Shown here: piece after piece, positions 1 to 9,124 of the stretch | Numbering within the stretch: the stretch's first letter is position 1 | Layout: the number at the start of each line of letters is the position of its first letter | Assembly: GCA_011524575.1 (NCBI GenBank) | Contig: WTKB01000120.1 | Coordinates: 1 to 23,027, forward strand | Source: Aquimarina sp. | GTDB lineage: Bacteria > Bacteroidota > Bacteroidia > Flavobacteriales > Flavobacteriaceae | DNA length: 23,027 nucleotides | Direction of reading: 5' to 3' | Translations under genes and position numbers: made by a program | Notes under the pieces: generated by a model | Database searches by the model: none | What the model was told of the DNA's origin: nothing | Seen by the model: the letters and a program-made list of their open reading frames with translations, nothing else

Positions 1-383
1 GGTTTTTGTTTACTTTTAAATGATGCGTATATCGAGATATATAAATCTTTTTAAAGTGATTCAAGTTCTTAAAATTTTGAATTACAGGAAGTATTCCCTT
101 TAAACAAGCTCTAAAGTATGGTCTTTCTTTTTTTGATGCAAAACAAAGATTAATAGTCCTTCTAGTACCTAAAAAATAAAATATATAACTTTCTTTTTGT
201 AATGATCTTTAAGTTCTTTTTTTTTGTATTCTTAATATTAGGGCTTTTTTTATGCGTTTTTATTAATTTTTTGCTAAAAACCTTTGTAATTGATAATATA
301 TAAATGCTAAAAATAGTTGAGTCTATACATTTTATTGTAATTTTGACACCAAAACAGATAAATTCCCAATTTAGGGTTATATA
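1..383. other. AT-rich intergenic leader upstream of sucA
   Basis: No gene with a normal start codon is visible here. The stretch is very AT-rich with several T-runs, and it carries a 9-base direct repeat (TGCTAAAAA at 272-280 and 305-313). A promoter for sucA lies at its right end. On the minus strand one frame stays open from 208 to the left edge (69 codons) but has no ATG, so it is not called as a gene; it is discussed as a finding. Confidence 0.6.
317..345 (+). promoter_or_regulatory. Flavobacterial-type promoter for sucA-sucB
   Basis: TTG at 317-319 and TAATTTTG at 338-345 are separated by 18 bases. This fits the Bacteroidota/Flavobacterium primary sigma factor pattern TTG-N(17-23)-TAnnTTTG exactly. 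Transcription would start near 350, giving a leader of roughly 30 nt before the ATG at 384. The leader shows no Shine-Dalgarno-like purine run, which is usual for this phylum. The motif match is seen in the sequence; promoter activity is inferred. Confidence 0.6.
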
Positions 384-3221
384 ATGGATAAATTTTCTTT
401 TTTAAATGCTGCATCCGTTTCACTTTTTGAACAGATGTATAAGCAGTATGTGCATAGTCCAGATAGTGTTGAGCCTAGCTGGAGAGCTTTTTTTCAAGGT
501 TTTGATTTTGGTTTAGAATCTGGTTTAGAAGAATTAGGTATTGATACTCCTTCAAATTCTTCTGCAGTTTCTACATCATCTAGTAAGGTGGTAGCTTCTT
601 CGCCAAAAGATACTTCTTCTAGTCCAAAGCGTTTTGAAGATGCTCAAGGTTTGGAGTTAGAGTTTAAAGTTATTAAACTGATAAATGCTTATCAAACACG
701 TGGACATTTATTTACAAAAACCAATCCTGTAAGGGCAAGACGTGCGTATCATCCAGATCTTTCTATTGAAAATTTTGGATTAACTCAGCAAGATCTATCT
801 AAAGTGTTTAAAGCAGCAGAAATGATCTGTTTAAAGCCTTCTACACTCACTGAAATTATTACGCATCTTGACAAAATTTACTGTAGTTCTATTGGTTCGG
901 AGTACATGTATATAAGAGATGTAAATCGAAGACAATGGATTCAGAATAAACTGAGTCAGAATGCCAATGCTACGCAATTTTCGACAGCTGAGAAGCAAAA
1001 TATATTAGGGAAATTAAATGAAGCAGTTTCTTTTGAGAATTTTTTACATACAAAATATGTAGGTCAGAAACGTTTCTCTTTAGAAGGTGCAGAGGCTTTA
1101 ATACCTGCTTTGGAGTATTTATTGGAAAAAGCTTCGGAGTCTGGGGTTAGAGAATTTATTATGGGAATGGCTCACCGAGGGAGGCTAAGTACGCTTACCA
1201 ATATATTTGGTAAAAGTGCTAAAGATATTTTTAGTGAGTTTGATGGTAAAGATTATGATGAAGACATTTTTGATGGTGATGTGAAGTATCACATGGGTTG
1301 GACAGGTGTTCGAGAATTTGATAATGGTCGTAAGATTAATGTCAATATCGCTCCAAATCCATCTCACCTAGAAACTGTTGGAGCCGTAGTAGAAGGGATT
1401 GCTAGGGCCAAACAAGATCGTTACTACAAAGATAATGCAAAGGCGGTATTGCCATTAATCGTACATGGAGATGCTGCAGTTGCTGGTCAAGGTATTGCTT
1501 ATGAGATTGTGCAAATGGCACAACTTGATGGATATAAAACTTCAGGTACAATTCATATAGTAGTTAATAATCAAATAGGTTTTACCACTAATTATACCGA
1601 TGCACGTTCATCCATATATTGTACGGATGTAGCTAAAGTCACTTTGTGTCCTGTTTTTCATGTGAATGCAGATGATGCTGAGGCGGTGGTTCATGTGGTG
1701 AATTTTGCACTCGCTTACCGTCAAGAATTCCAAAGAGATGTTTTTATTGATCTTTTAGGGTATCGTAAATACGGTCATAACGAAGGTGACGAACCAAGGT
1801 TTACACAACCTAAATTATATAAAGCTATTGCTAAGCATAGGAATTCTAGAGATATTTATGCTGAAAAGCTTCTTGCAGAAGGAGTGATTGATGCGGGTTA
1901 TGTTTCTAAAATTGAGTCCGATTATAAGAATGAATTAGAAAAACAGTTACACGAGTCTCGTAAAGAGGATAAAACAGTCATTACTCCTTTTATGGAGGAA
2001 GATTGGAAAGGTTTTTCACGTGTACAAGAAGATCAAATGCTTTTGGTATCTGATACTTCGTATCCTTTAGAAAAACTAGATCAGATAGCAGAAGTAGTTA
2101 CAACACTACCAAAAGAGCATAATTTTTTACGTAAAATAGAAAGGCTTATTGCTGCACGTCATAAAATGTACTATGATACGGATAAGCTCGACTGGGCAAT
2201 GGGGGAACTTCTTGCTTATGGATCTCTTTTAGAAGAAGGTTATGATGTACGATTGAGTGGTCAGGATGTAGAAAGAGGAACTTTTTCACACCGTCATGCA
2301 GTGGTTAAAGTAGAGGATAGCGAGCAAGAAATTGTACGATTAAATGATTTAGAGGTAAAAGGCGATTTTTACGTGTATAATTCGTTTTTGTCTGAGTATG
2401 GAGTGGTAGGTTTTGATTATGGTTATGCTATGGCAAGTCCTAAAACCTTAACAATATGGGAAGCACAGTTTGGGGACTTTAGTAATGGAGCTCAGATTAT
2501 GATCGACCAATACATCTCTGCTGCTGAAGATAAATGGAAGATGCAAAATGGACTTGTAATGTTACTTCCTCATGGTTATGAAGGTCAAGGTGCAGAACAC
2601 TCTTCAGCACGTATGGAACGTTATTTGCAATTGTGTGCTAAAGACAATATGTTTGTTGCAGATGTTTCAACACCTGCTAACTTATTCCATTTACTTAGAA
2701 GACAAATGAAGTCCAGTTTTAGAAAACCACTTATAATCTTTACTCCAAAGAGTCTGTTGCGTCATCCAAGAGTACTTTCTAGTAAATCTGAGTTTACTAA
2801 TGGTCAATTTCAAATGCTTATCAAAGACGATTTAAAAGCATTCGATGCAATTACTTCTTTGGTATTTTGTACTGGTAAGTTTTATTATGATTTATTAGAT
2901 GAACGTGAAAAACTAGATAGGACTGATGTAGCATTGGTGCGAATTGAACAATTATTCCCGCTTCCTGTAGCACAAATGCAAGAAGTAGTGGATTTATATC
3001 CAAATCTTAAAGAGGTTGTTTGGGCACAAGAAGAGCCGAGAAACATGGGGGCAACGGCACATATTATGATGCACTACCCACAGGCACATACCTTAAGATA
3101 TGCAACACGTAGAGCTTATGGTGCACCAGCAGCAGGTAGTGCAACGCGTTCAAAACGAAGACATCAAGAAGTTATCGATTATGTATTTGATGCTTCTAAA
3201 AATAATCAAAGAAATTCATAA
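384..3221 (+). CDS. sucA: 2-oxoglutarate dehydrogenase E1 component
   Basis: This is the thiamine-diphosphate-dependent E1 subunit of the cytoplasmic 2-oxoglutarate dehydrogenase complex. It decarboxylates 2-oxoglutarate and passes the succinyl group to the lipoyl arm of E2 in the TCA cycle. The 945-residue length fits full-size SucA/OdhA proteins. The N-terminus has the E1o-type helical tail (SVEPSWRAFFQGF, about residues 28-40), followed by a low-complexity Ser-rich linker at about 55-82. ThDP and active-site motifs are present: HGDAAVAGQG from His361, NNQIGFTT from Asn395, and GHNEGDEPRF around His465. The C-terminal transketolase-like half includes GYEGQGAEHSSARMER and ends with EEPRNMGA followed by a short basic tail. 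The ATG at 384 gives the expected N-terminus. The sucB gene follows 47 nt downstream, so the two are almost certainly one operon. No lpd (E3) gene is in the window. Confidence 0.97.
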   Translation: MDKFSFLNAASVSLFEQMYKQYVHSPDSVEPSWRAFFQGFDFGLESGLEELGIDTPSNSSAVSTSSSKVVASSPKDTSSSPKRFEDAQGLELEFKVIKLINAYQTRGHLFTKTNPVRARRAYHPDLSIENFGLTQQDLSKVFKAAEMICLKPSTLTEIITHLDKIYCSSIGSEYMYIRDVNRRQWIQNKLSQNANATQFSTAEKQNILGKLNEAVSFENFLHTKYVGQKRFSLEGAEALIPALEYLLEKASESGVREFIMGMAHRGRLSTLTNIFGKSAKDIFSEFDGKDYDEDIFDGDVKYHMGWTGVREFDNGRKINVNIAPNPSHLETVGAVVEGIARAKQDRYYKDNAKAVLPLIVHGDAAVAGQGIAYEIVQMAQLDGYKTSGTIHIVVNNQIGFTTNYTDARSSIYCTDVAKVTLCPVFHVNADDAEAVVHVVNFALAYRQEFQRDVFIDLLGYRKYGHNEGDEPRFTQPKLYKAIAKHRNSRDIYAEKLLAEGVIDAGYVSKIESDYKNELEKQLHESRKEDKTVITPFMEEDWKGFSRVQEDQMLLVSDTSYPLEKLDQIAEVVTTLPKEHNFLRKIERLIAARHKMYYDTDKLDWAMGELLAYGSLLEEGYDVRLSGQDVERGTFSHRHAVVKVEDSEQEIVRLNDLEVKGDFYVYNSFLSEYGVVGFDYGYAMASPKTLTIWEAQFGDFSNGAQIMIDQYISAAEDKWKMQNGLVMLLPHGYEGQGAEHSSARMERYLQLCAKDNMFVADVSTPANLFHLLRRQMKSSFRKPLIIFTPKSLLRHPRVLSSKSEFTNGQFQMLIKDDLKAFDAITSLVFCTGKFYYDLLDEREKLDRTDVALVRIEQLFPLPVAQMQEVVDLYPNLKEVVWAQEEPRNMGATAHIMMHYPQAHTLRYATRRAYGAPAAGSATRSKRRHQEVIDYVFDASKNNQRNS

Positions 3222-3268
3222 ACATACAGAAACAAAATCCTTTTTACTGGAGAAAATAGAGAATAATT

Positions 3269-4507
3269 ATGGCTTTAGAAATGAAAGTCCCTTCACCAGG
3301 GGAGTCTATAACCGAAGTAGAGATTGCTCAATGGTTAGTCCAAGATGGCGATTATGTAGAAAAAGATCAGGCAATTGCTGAGGTAGATAGTGACAAAGCA
3401 ACTTTAGAATTACCTGCAGAAGCAAGTGGTGTGATTACTTTAAAGGCAGAAGAAGGTGATGCTGTGGCTGTAGGTGAGGTTGTATGTTTAATAGATACCG
3501 ATGCTGCTGCTCCAGTTGCTGGAAGTGTTCAGACAGAAAAGCCTGCTAAAGAAATAGCTGTAACATCTGATGTGTCCAAACCTGCTGCACCAGTAGCTCC
3601 GACTCAACCAGCTAGTACTTATGCTACGGGTTCTGCATCTCCAGCAGCCAAAAAAATATTAGCAGAGAAGCAGATTCCACAAGAAACAGTACAAGGTTCT
3701 GGAAGATCAGGGAGAATTACCAAGCAAGATGCTTTAGAAGCTAATCAGGTAGTTTCTATGGGGACTCCAGGAGTTAGTGGGTCAAGAGGTATGGAGCGTA
3801 AAAAGTTATCTATGCTCCGTAGAAAAGTTGCCGAGCGTCTGGTTTCTGTCAAAAATGAAACAGCAATGCTTACCACCTTTAATGAGGTGAATATGCAGCC
3901 AATTTTTGATTTACGTAAGCAATATAAAGAAGCTTTTAAGGCAAAACATGGAGTAGGTTTAGGCTTTATGTCCTTTTTTACTTTGGCCTGTGTTAGAGCT
4001 TTAGAATTGTATCCAGCAGTAAATGCCATGATTGATGGTAATTATATGGTTTCTCATGACTTTAAAGATATTAGTATTGCTGTTTCTGGACCAAAAGGAC
4101 TTATGGTGCCAGTAATTCGTAATGCTGAAAACTTATCTTTTAGAGGTGTAGAGTCTGAGGTTAAAAGATTAGCAATAAGAGCTCGAGAAGGTCAGATTAC
4201 AATTGACGAAATGACAGGAGGTACTTTCACTATTACTAATGGTGGTGTTTTTGGTTCTATGTTATCTACTCCAATTATTAATCCTCCGCAGTCTGCTATT
4301 TTAGGAATGCATAATATTGTAGAGCGTCCTATGGCTGTAAATGGTCAAGTAGTTATTCAGCCAATTATGTACGTAGCTCTTTCTTATGATCATCGAATTA
4401 TTGATGGTAAGGAGTCTGTTGGTTTCTTGGTAGCGGTAAAAGAAGCATTAGAAAATCCTATAGAATTATTAATGAATAATAATGTACAAAAGGCATTAGA
4501 ATTATAA
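3269..4507 (+). CDS. sucB: Dihydrolipoyllysine-residue succinyltransferase (E2 of 2-oxoglutarate dehydrogenase)
   Basis: This is the E2 core subunit that transfers succinyl from lipoate to CoA, forming the scaffold of the 2-oxoglutarate dehydrogenase complex. Residues 1-78 form one lipoyl domain, with Lys43 in the motif [10 protein letters not shown] as the lipoylation site. A Pro/Ala-rich linker (about 80-122) leads to a peripheral subunit-binding domain at about 122-157 ([23 protein letters not shown]). The catalytic acyltransferase domain fills the rest, with the HxxxDG signature [10 protein letters not shown] at His375 and Asp379. The 412-residue length is typical for a one-lipoyl-domain SucB. 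Its position directly after sucA supports the 2-oxo acid assignment over pyruvate or branched-chain E2. The ATG at 3269 gives the standard start before the lipoyl domain. Confidence 0.96.
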   Translation: MALEMKVPSPGESITEVEIAQWLVQDGDYVEKDQAIAEVDSDKATLELPAEASGVITLKAEEGDAVAVGEVVCLIDTDAAAPVAGSVQTEKPAKEIAVTSDVSKPAAPVAPTQPASTYATGSASPAAKKILAEKQIPQETVQGSGRSGRITKQDALEANQVVSMGTPGVSGSRGMERKKLSMLRRKVAERLVSVKNETAMLTTFNEVNMQPIFDLRKQYKEAFKAKHGVGLGFMSFFTLACVRALELYPAVNAMIDGNYMVSHDFKDISIAVSGPKGLMVPVIRNAENLSFRGVESEVKRLAIRAREGQITIDEMTGGTFTITNGGVFGSMLSTPIINPPQSAILGMHNIVERPMAVNGQVVIQPIMYVALSYDHRIIDGKESVGFLVAVKEALENPIELLMNNNVQKALEL

Positions 4508-4545
4508 TTTTCAATGTAAAAAAGTAGAAATACGAGTATGTTATA

Positions 4546-4692
4546 ATTCGGTCTTTTTGTAATAACGTGCTTTAATGAGGTTTTATTTATTTTTAAATAA
4601 ATATTTAGTATTTTAGAGTAATCCATTAAAGGTAAAATTTATGGATTAAAGTATAAATAAAACTCTTATAATAATTTAAAGACCATCAGAAT
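4546..4692. repeat. Concentric inverted repeats able to fold into one long hairpin
   Basis: Four pairs of complementary arms are nested around one centre. From outside to inside they are ATTC (4546-4549) with GAAT (4689-4692), GGTCTTT (4550-4556) with AAAGACC (4678-4684), GTTTTATTTAT (4580-4590) with ATAAATAAAAC (4653-4663), and TAATCCAT (4619-4626) with ATGGATTA (4641-4648). A local palindrome, ATTTATTT-TT-AAATAAAT, competes with the third pair. As RNA this would form an interrupted hairpin of about 147 nt. It could be a structured 3' UTR of sucAB, a small RNA, or a decayed miniature inverted-repeat element. The pairings are seen directly; any role is inference. Confidence 0.55.
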
Positions 4693-4703
4693 AATGTTTT
4701 TTT

Positions 4704-4755
4704 AAGGATTAAATGTGAATAAGATGATATTTTTTTGCATTTAATCCTTTTTTTT
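4704..4755 (+). terminator. Probable intrinsic terminator of sucA-sucB
   Basis: A perfect 12-bp stem is formed by AAGGATTAAATG (4704-4715) and CATTTAATCCTT (4738-4749). It runs directly into a T-run ending at 4755. The loop is long (22 nt) and the stem is AT-rich, so it is weaker than a textbook terminator. It sits about 200 nt after the sucB stop and before the adhesin gene. Confidence 0.55.
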
Positions 4756-4820
4756 GATACACTAGTCGATCATGCCTTGTTAATAATAGTTTTATGTGTA
4801 TTTAATTAAAAATTCTATTC

Positions 4821-4828
4821 TATTTTTG
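4821..4828 (+). promoter_or_regulatory. Possible -7 element upstream of the adhesin gene
   Basis: TATTTTTG matches the flavobacterial -7 pattern TAnnTTTG. No TTG is found at the expected distance upstream, so the match is half a promoter. It lies 67 bases before the ATG at 4896. In such AT-rich DNA this could be chance. Confidence 0.3.
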
Positions 4829-4895
4829 AAAACACTTAATTTTTTATTTCGATTTTTGTAAATCAAAATAAGTACTAAAAAAGATATATTTATCT

Positions 4896-7800
4896 ATGAA
4901 AAAATTTACTCTTAAAAACATATTTCAAAAATGTGTTTTTAAAAACAATTTATTATTTGGTTTATTAATGTTATTGAACTCTTTTTCGAGTTTGAAAGCA
5001 GATACTCCTCAAATAGCAGTAAAAGCCGAAGCTGCTCTTTTTTGTGATCCAAGTGTTTCGGGGTATTTAGATTCTGATAATGATGGAGTAGCAGATGTCT
5101 GTGATTTAGATGATGATAACGACGGGGTATTGGATTCAGATGAACGTACTTGTGGTTTTTTAGATTATACAGATATTACTACTGATGTAGAAGCTAACAA
5201 TGTTACATTCGATACAGATCAAGGGATCACTATTACTACAGTATTTACAGAAAATGTAGAAGGTACATTGCATCAAAGTCAGATACGTGGTGCTATTGAT
5301 GAAACAGGTTTAGATCAAGCCATTGATTTTATCAATGATTTTGAGGATGAAACTCAGTCCAACTCCTTAACAATTACATTAAGTGAGCCATTGAAAGATA
5401 ACTATATTCGTTTTTCTGATATTGATCAGCTAACAAATAATTTCACTGGTGTTGTGGAGTATAGTGAGAAATTTACAATTACACTTTATAATAATGGAGT
5501 AGAGGTACCATATAATGTATCATTACTTGGTCAAAATATCCAAGAAACGGGTAATGTTTATCAAGCTATTTCTGGTGGTAATACCGAAGAAGACGAAGAG
5601 AGTGTTCTAGAAATTGTTGGTTTAGATGGTGTTGATGAAATTCAATTGGTTTCTGAAGTAGTTAGAGAAAGTGATGATTTAGATCCTGGAAGGGTAGGTT
5701 TACTTATCCAAATAGGTACTTGTTACCAAGATACTGATCAGGATGGAATTTCTGATTACTTAGATTTAGATAGTGATAATGACGGTTGTTCAGACGCTAA
5801 CGAGGCCTATTCAGATGATAGTGCAGATAATTATGATGGGGGTATTTATGGATCAGATGATCCTTTACCTACAGTAGCTAATGGTCTTGTTGATGAAAAT
5901 GGGTTAGTTATTTCTGCTGGGGTTGAATTAAATACTTATGTAAATTCTCCTGATGTAGATTCTGTACTCTCAGAAGCTTACTTACGAATTTACACCAGTA
6001 TTGCATTGAGTATAGAAGATTCAAGAATAGTAACTGAACCAGGTAGAAGTGCTATTTTTAGTCCTACTTCAAGTGCATTACATGCGTTATCTTTTGACAC
6101 GTTTGGAGATCCAGAATCTACAATAGATGGTTCAGATGAACTTACTTATAATTGGTATGTGAGTACTGATCAAGGTGTTACTTATGGTACAGACGCTATC
6201 GGAACGGATTTAAATTTAGAAGTTACATCATCGGATAGTTACTATGTTGATGATTACTATTTTAAATTAGAAGCTTATCATCCTTATTTAGTTTGTTATG
6301 AGGAGTTAGAGGTACGATTGAATATTTTAGGATTTTCTGATATTGCAGAAACTATTTTAGAAAATGAAGATTTTACAACGCCACTTAGTTTAACAGGTAC
6401 ACCAGTAGGCGATGTTACTTATGAAATCATTTCTGGTGACACAGCTCCTTTTAGTATAGATCCAGATACAGGAGTGCTTACTTTCACAAGTCAGAGTTTT
6501 GAAGAACCTTTAGATGAAAATGAGGATAATGTGTATGAGATCGAAATACAAGCAACAGATGAGGCGGGTAATGTTGTTTCTCAGGTTACAATAATCACTG
6601 TAGAAGATGTTCAAGAAGTTGTAGATCTTATATTGGATGATATCAATGAAACGGTTTCTGAAAATCAAGATTATATAACAACAGTGGTGCTTACAGGTAC
6701 TCCTATTGGGCAACCTACTTATGAGCTTGTAGATGGTGGTGATAACGCCGCGTTTAGTATAGATCCAGAAACAGGAGAACTTACTTTTGTAGCTCAAGAT
6801 TTTGAAAATCCTACAGATGCTGATATGGATAATCAATATGAGGTTCAAATTTTAATTACTGATGAAGACAATAATAGCTATCAGCAAAATACCATTATTA
6901 CTGTAATTGATGAGATTGAATTTGCGGAGTTTACTCTAGATGATATTATCGATTCTGTAGATGAAAATGAGGATTATACTGCTCCAACAGTACTTACAGG
7001 TACGCCAATAGGTGATGTGGTGTATAGTATTCTTCCAACAGGCGATGAGGTTCCTTTTAGTATCGACCCAGAAACAGGAGAACTTTCTTTCACAGGTCAA
7101 GATTACGAAAATCCAATAGATAGTAATTTAGACAATACTTATGAAATAACAATACAAGTTGAAGATGCTGATGGTAATATTGCAACGCAAACTACGCAAC
7201 TTGCTGTAGAAGACGTTATAGAGGTTGCGGATTTAACTTTAGATGGTGTTTCTGAGGTTGTAAATGAGAATGAAGATTTTGTAACGGATTTAGTTCTTAC
7301 AGGAACTCCTATTGGTTCGTCTACTTATAGCATTGATGATGAAGGAGATACTGTCCCTTTTAGTATTGATCCAGAAACAGGAACTCTTACATTTACGGGT
7401 CAGGATTATGAGAATCCAGTTGATGAAGATCAAGATAATGTTTATGTAATTGGAGTAACAGTTACTGATGAAGATGGAAATTCAGCTACACAACAAACAG
7501 AAATTACTGTTCTTGATGCTATAGAAACTGTTGCTTTATCTTTAGAAGATATTGATGCTACAGTAGGAGAGAATTTAAATTATACTGATACTGTTGTTTT
7601 TGATGGTGAAGATCCTATTGGAGCTGTAACTTATGTTATTGTACCTTCTACAGATTCAGATGTGCTTCCTTTTGTAATTAATGAACTTACAGGTGAATTT
7701 ACTTTTACAGGGCAGGATTATGAAAATCCTACAGATGAAAATCAGGATAATAGTTATGAAATTCAAATTCAAGTAACAGATTCTGATGGTAATACAACTA

Positions 7801-9068
7801 CACAAAACACAATAGTTACTGTTACAGATGTTATTGAGGATGCAGATATTTCTATCTCTGATATTGTGCAAACAGTACCAGAAAATCAAGAATACACAGA
7901 TACGATCTCTTTGATAGGTACTCCTATAGGTGAGGTTACTTATTCTATTGAAGATGGTGGAGATGGAGATGCTTTTGTATTAGATCCATTAACAGGAGAT
8001 TTTACTTTTATGCCGCAAAATTATGAAGATCCAATAGATCAAGACGTAAATAACGAGTATGTGGTTACTTTCATAGCTACTGATGATGATGGTAATACCG
8101 CATCGCAAACTACTACCATTACTGTTACCGATGAAATTGAGGTTGCAGTTCTTGAATTAGACGATTTAACGGCTAGTTTCTATGAGGATGAAGATTATAT
8201 TGATACACCTACATTAACAGGTACTCCTATTGGTGATGTGACATACACTATTGTTGATGGTGGTGATACAGTACCTTTCACTATTGATTCTCAGACTGGT
8301 GAACTTACTTTTGCTGCTCAGGATTATGAAAACCCTACAGATAACAATCAAGATAATGTATATGAGATAGAAGTTTCGTTAATAGATGCCGATGGTAATA
8401 CAGCTAGTCAAACTACTACATATACTATTTTAGAGGCTATTGATACTGATGGCGATGGCATTCCAGATAAAGATGAAGTTCTTGCAGGAACAGATCCTTT
8501 TGATGATTGTGACTCTATTGGAGGAACGGCTTTAGCTACAACAGATTGTGATAATGATGGACTTACAAACGGTGAGGAACTTACCGGAGTAGATGATGAA
8601 TCTACAGTTGCAAATCCTAACGGTATAACAAGTGATCCTGATATTGCTGATACTGATGGTGATGGTGTGATTGATGGAGCAGAGGCTATTGATGGTACAA
8701 ATCCTAATGATAATTGTGAGTTTGAATCTAGTAGTATTACTCTTGAGGTTTCTAATTTTTGTCCAGGAGCTATAGAGGTATTTAATGGTATTTCTCCTAA
8801 TGGTGATGGTATCAATGATATACTTTCTATTAATGGACTTACTGGTATTAATAACTCTTTACAGATTTTTAATAGATGGGGGGTTATTGTTTATGAAACT
8901 GAAAATTATGGTAGTGACAATAATTACTTTACAGGGTATTCCTCTGCTAGTAGTACTATAGATAGTAGTGAGCCTTTACCTACAGGTACTTATTTTTATG
9001 TGTTAAAATATGTAGATAATCAAGGGGTTTCTTATGATAAATCAGGTCATATTTATATTAATAACTAG
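4896..9068 (+). CDS. Cadherin-like repeat surface protein with T9SS type B sorting domain
   Basis: This 1390-residue protein is probably exported by the type IX secretion system and displayed on the cell surface or released. An N-terminal signal peptide spans about residues 1-35 (hydrophobic LLFGLLMLLNSF, likely cleavage after SSLKA). Asp-rich, thrombospondin-type-3-like calcium-binding stretches occur at about 59-83 (DSDNDGVADVCD), 276-306, and 1182-1250 (DTDGDGIPDKDE). A region at about 87-272 is unassigned. Residues 480-1181 are seven tandem cadherin-like repeats of about 100 residues. The last 95 residues match the gliding-motility-associated C-terminal domain (type B): ISPNGDGIND, LQIFNRWGVIVYE, LPTGTYFYVLKY, and a C-terminal KSGHIYINN. 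The repeats and calcium motifs suggest a stiff adhesin; the ligand is unknown. PorP/SprF-like and OmpA-family genes follow, as is common for type B cargo. Confidence 0.88.
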   Translation: MKKFTLKNIFQKCVFKNNLLFGLLMLLNSFSSLKADTPQIAVKAEAALFCDPSVSGYLDSDNDGVADVCDLDDDNDGVLDSDERTCGFLDYTDITTDVEANNVTFDTDQGITITTVFTENVEGTLHQSQIRGAIDETGLDQAIDFINDFEDETQSNSLTITLSEPLKDNYIRFSDIDQLTNNFTGVVEYSEKFTITLYNNGVEVPYNVSLLGQNIQETGNVYQAISGGNTEEDEESVLEIVGLDGVDEIQLVSEVVRESDDLDPGRVGLLIQIGTCYQDTDQDGISDYLDLDSDNDGCSDANEAYSDDSADNYDGGIYGSDDPLPTVANGLVDENGLVISAGVELNTYVNSPDVDSVLSEAYLRIYTSIALSIEDSRIVTEPGRSAIFSPTSSALHALSFDTFGDPESTIDGSDELTYNWYVSTDQGVTYGTDAIGTDLNLEVTSSDSYYVDDYYFKLEAYHPYLVCYEELEVRLNILGFSDIAETILENEDFTTPLSLTGTPVGDVTYEIISGDTAPFSIDPDTGVLTFTSQSFEEPLDENEDNVYEIEIQATDEAGNVVSQVTIITVEDVQEVVDLILDDINETVSENQDYITTVVLTGTPIGQPTYELVDGGDNAAFSIDPETGELTFVAQDFENPTDADMDNQYEVQILITDEDNNSYQQNTIITVIDEIEFAEFTLDDIIDSVDENEDYTAPTVLTGTPIGDVVYSILPTGDEVPFSIDPETGELSFTGQDYENPIDSNLDNTYEITIQVEDADGNIATQTTQLAVEDVIEVADLTLDGVSEVVNENEDFVTDLVLTGTPIGSSTYSIDDEGDTVPFSIDPETGTLTFTGQDYENPVDEDQDNVYVIGVTVTDEDGNSATQQTEITVLDAIETVALSLEDIDATVGENLNYTDTVVFDGEDPIGAVTYVIVPSTDSDVLPFVINELTGEFTFTGQDYENPTDENQDNSYEIQIQVTDSDGNTTTQNTIVTVTDVIEDADISISDIVQTVPENQEYTDTISLIGTPIGEVTYSIEDGGDGDAFVLDPLTGDFTFMPQNYEDPIDQDVNNEYVVTFIATDDDGNTASQTTTITVTDEIEVAVLELDDLTASFYEDEDYIDTPTLTGTPIGDVTYTIVDGGDTVPFTIDSQTGELTFAAQDYENPTDNNQDNVYEIEVSLIDADGNTASQTTTYTILEAIDTDGDGIPDKDEVLAGTDPFDDCDSIGGTALATTDCDNDGLTNGEELTGVDDESTVANPNGITSDPDIADTDGDGVIDGAEAIDGTNPNDNCEFESSSITLEVSNFCPGAIEVFNGISPNGDGINDILSINGLTGINNSLQIFNRWGVIVYETENYGSDNNYFTGYSSASSTIDSSEPLPTGTYFYVLKYVDNQGVSYDKSGHIYINN
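6333..8438 (+). repeat. Seven tandem ~303-bp coding repeats (cadherin-like modules)
   Basis: Protein repeats start at about residues 480, 578, 679, 780, 881, 985 and 1086, with lengths of 98, 101, 101, 101, 104, 101 and 96. Each has the order ENxDxxxxxxLTGTPIG, then PFSIDPETGELTFTGQDYENP, then DxDNxYEIxI, then DxDGNxxxQxTxITV. The GTPIG core and the SIDPETG segment are nearly invariant. Repeat 5 is the most divergent: it has GEDPIG in place of GTPIG and is three residues longer. The near-constant 303-bp period points to growth by unequal recombination. Confidence 0.9.
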
Positions 9069-9124
9069 GATTATTTTGCACATTCTTTAATTAGAAATAA
9101 CACTATTGACTTTTTAAAATTATT

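Larger units (their letters stand above)
4508..4895. other. Structured intergenic region between sucB and the adhesin gene
   Basis: This gene-free stretch of 388 bases holds three things: a concentric set of inverted repeats at 4546-4692, a terminator-like hairpin at 4704-4755, and a possible promoter element at 4821-4828. The one open frame here (4390-4626, minus strand) mostly overlaps sucB antisense and looks like chance. Confidence 0.6.

Noticed and set aside
3100..3381. + strand frame bridging sucA and sucB
   Set aside because: It overlaps the ends of two well-defined genes in another frame and has no recognisable content.
3745..4029. Minus-strand open frame inside sucB
   Set aside because: It is antisense to the E2 linker and catalytic domain with no start context or family match.
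4546..4692. Insertion sequence or transposon end
   Set aside because: No transposase, no clear target-site duplication, and the arms are interrupted. Kept only as an inverted repeat of unknown nature.
6510..6848. Minus-strand open frame of 112 codons inside the adhesin gene
   Set aside because: It is antisense to the cadherin-like repeats. A similar antisense frame recurs at 7656-7889 over another repeat, so both are by-products of the repeated, stop-poor codon pattern.
6333..8438. Regular repeats considered as a CRISPR-like array
   Set aside because: The period is about 303 bp, in frame, and encodes conserved protein modules; no cas genes are present.
8408..8815. Minus-strand open frame of 135 codons, Ser/Pro-rich
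   Set aside because: It is the complement of the Asp/Gly-rich calcium-binding region (GAT/GGT codons read backwards give Ser/Pro-type codons). The + strand frame has clear domains.
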